Assembly: GCA_041844735.1 (NCBI GenBank)
Contig: JBGZBP010000067.1
Span: 1 to 23,264, forward strand
Direction of reading: 5' to 3'
DNA from: CAJPNN01 sp041844735
Lineage (GTDB): Bacteria > Bacillota > Clostridia > Peptostreptococcales > Anaerovoracaceae
DNA length: 23,264 nt
In this document: positions 23,191 to 23,264 of the stretch, one piece after another
Position numbering within the stretch: the first letter of the stretch is position 1
Layout of the letters: each line of letters opens with the position of its first letter
Program-made: the position numbers and the translations under genes
The notes under the pieces: generated by a model
What the model was told of the DNA's origin: nothing
Databases searched by the model: none
The model's input: only the letters and a program-made list of their open reading frames with translations

Positions 23191-23264
23191 ACGGCAACGT
23201 CCTACTTTCCCGGGCAGCTTCCCACCAAGTATCATCGGCGCTTAGGAGCTTAACTTCTGTGTTC
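23191..23264 (-). rRNA. rrf: 5S ribosomal RNA, 3' part (cut by window edge)
   Basis: The minus strand starts GAACACAGAAGTTAAGCTCC and continues through TGATACTTGGTGGGAA to GGGAAAGTAGGACGTTGCCG, which is the conserved 3' two thirds of 5S rRNA. The 5' third, and presumably 23S and 16S, lie beyond 23264. Being last before a terminator, it marks the end of an rRNA operon. Confidence 0.95.

Overview
The window looks like chromosomal core DNA of a low-GC Gram-positive anaerobe in the class Clostridia. The grounds are A/T-rich codon use, strong AGGAGG-type ribosome binding sites, an AbrB with the clostridial Cys-rich tail, an alpha2-type glycyl-tRNA synthetase, pyruvate phosphate dikinase, and the gene orders phoH-ybeY-era-recO and tmk-holB-ricT-trmN6. 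I cannot name the genus. I see no CRISPR array, insertion sequence, prophage or toxin-antitoxin pair.

Layout. (1) 1-785, plus strand: a small membrane protein, then abrB with its own promoter, closed by a perfect 16-bp hairpin that also serves the facing gene. (2) 812-2149, minus: an NADH oxidase with a Rex-like operator just before its ribosome binding site. (3) 2374-10286, minus: phoH, ybeY, era, recO, a UBA/DUF4342 protein, glyS and ppdK, tightly spaced and ended by a terminator at 2319-2360. (4) 10392-11047, minus: rpsU (too short for ordinary ORF lists) and yqeY, with their own promoter and terminator. (5) 11153-16900, minus: ylmH, polA, coaE and an oligopeptide-binding lipoprotein; the last two overlap by 68 bases in different frames. 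(6) 16958-17547, plus: tRNA-Arg(ACG) with a perfect-consensus promoter, two terminators, then what I read as an independent structured small RNA with promoter, closing stem, three inner hairpins and U-tract. (7) 17608-23001, minus: a sugar-type binding lipoprotein, a 43-residue membrane microprotein, tmk, holB, ricT, trmN6 and a CPBP membrane protease. (8) 23160-23264, minus: the 3' end of a 5S rRNA gene and the terminator of its operon.

How the genes work together. Most of the window is information processing: ribosome maturation (era, ybeY, rpsU), tRNA charging and modification (glyS, trmN6), replication and repair (polA, holB, recO, tmk) and RNA decay or regulation (ricT, phoH). Carbon and redox metabolism (ppdK, nox, coaE) sit beside them. 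The two surface binding proteins lie inside such operons without transporter genes next to them.

The most interesting feature is the small RNA at about 17428-17547. It is a GC-rich island in an AT-rich gap with all the parts of a transcription unit, and I cannot place it in a known family. Next are the Rex-like site, the coaE/lipoprotein overlap, the microprotein and the back-to-back promoters at 16937-16986.
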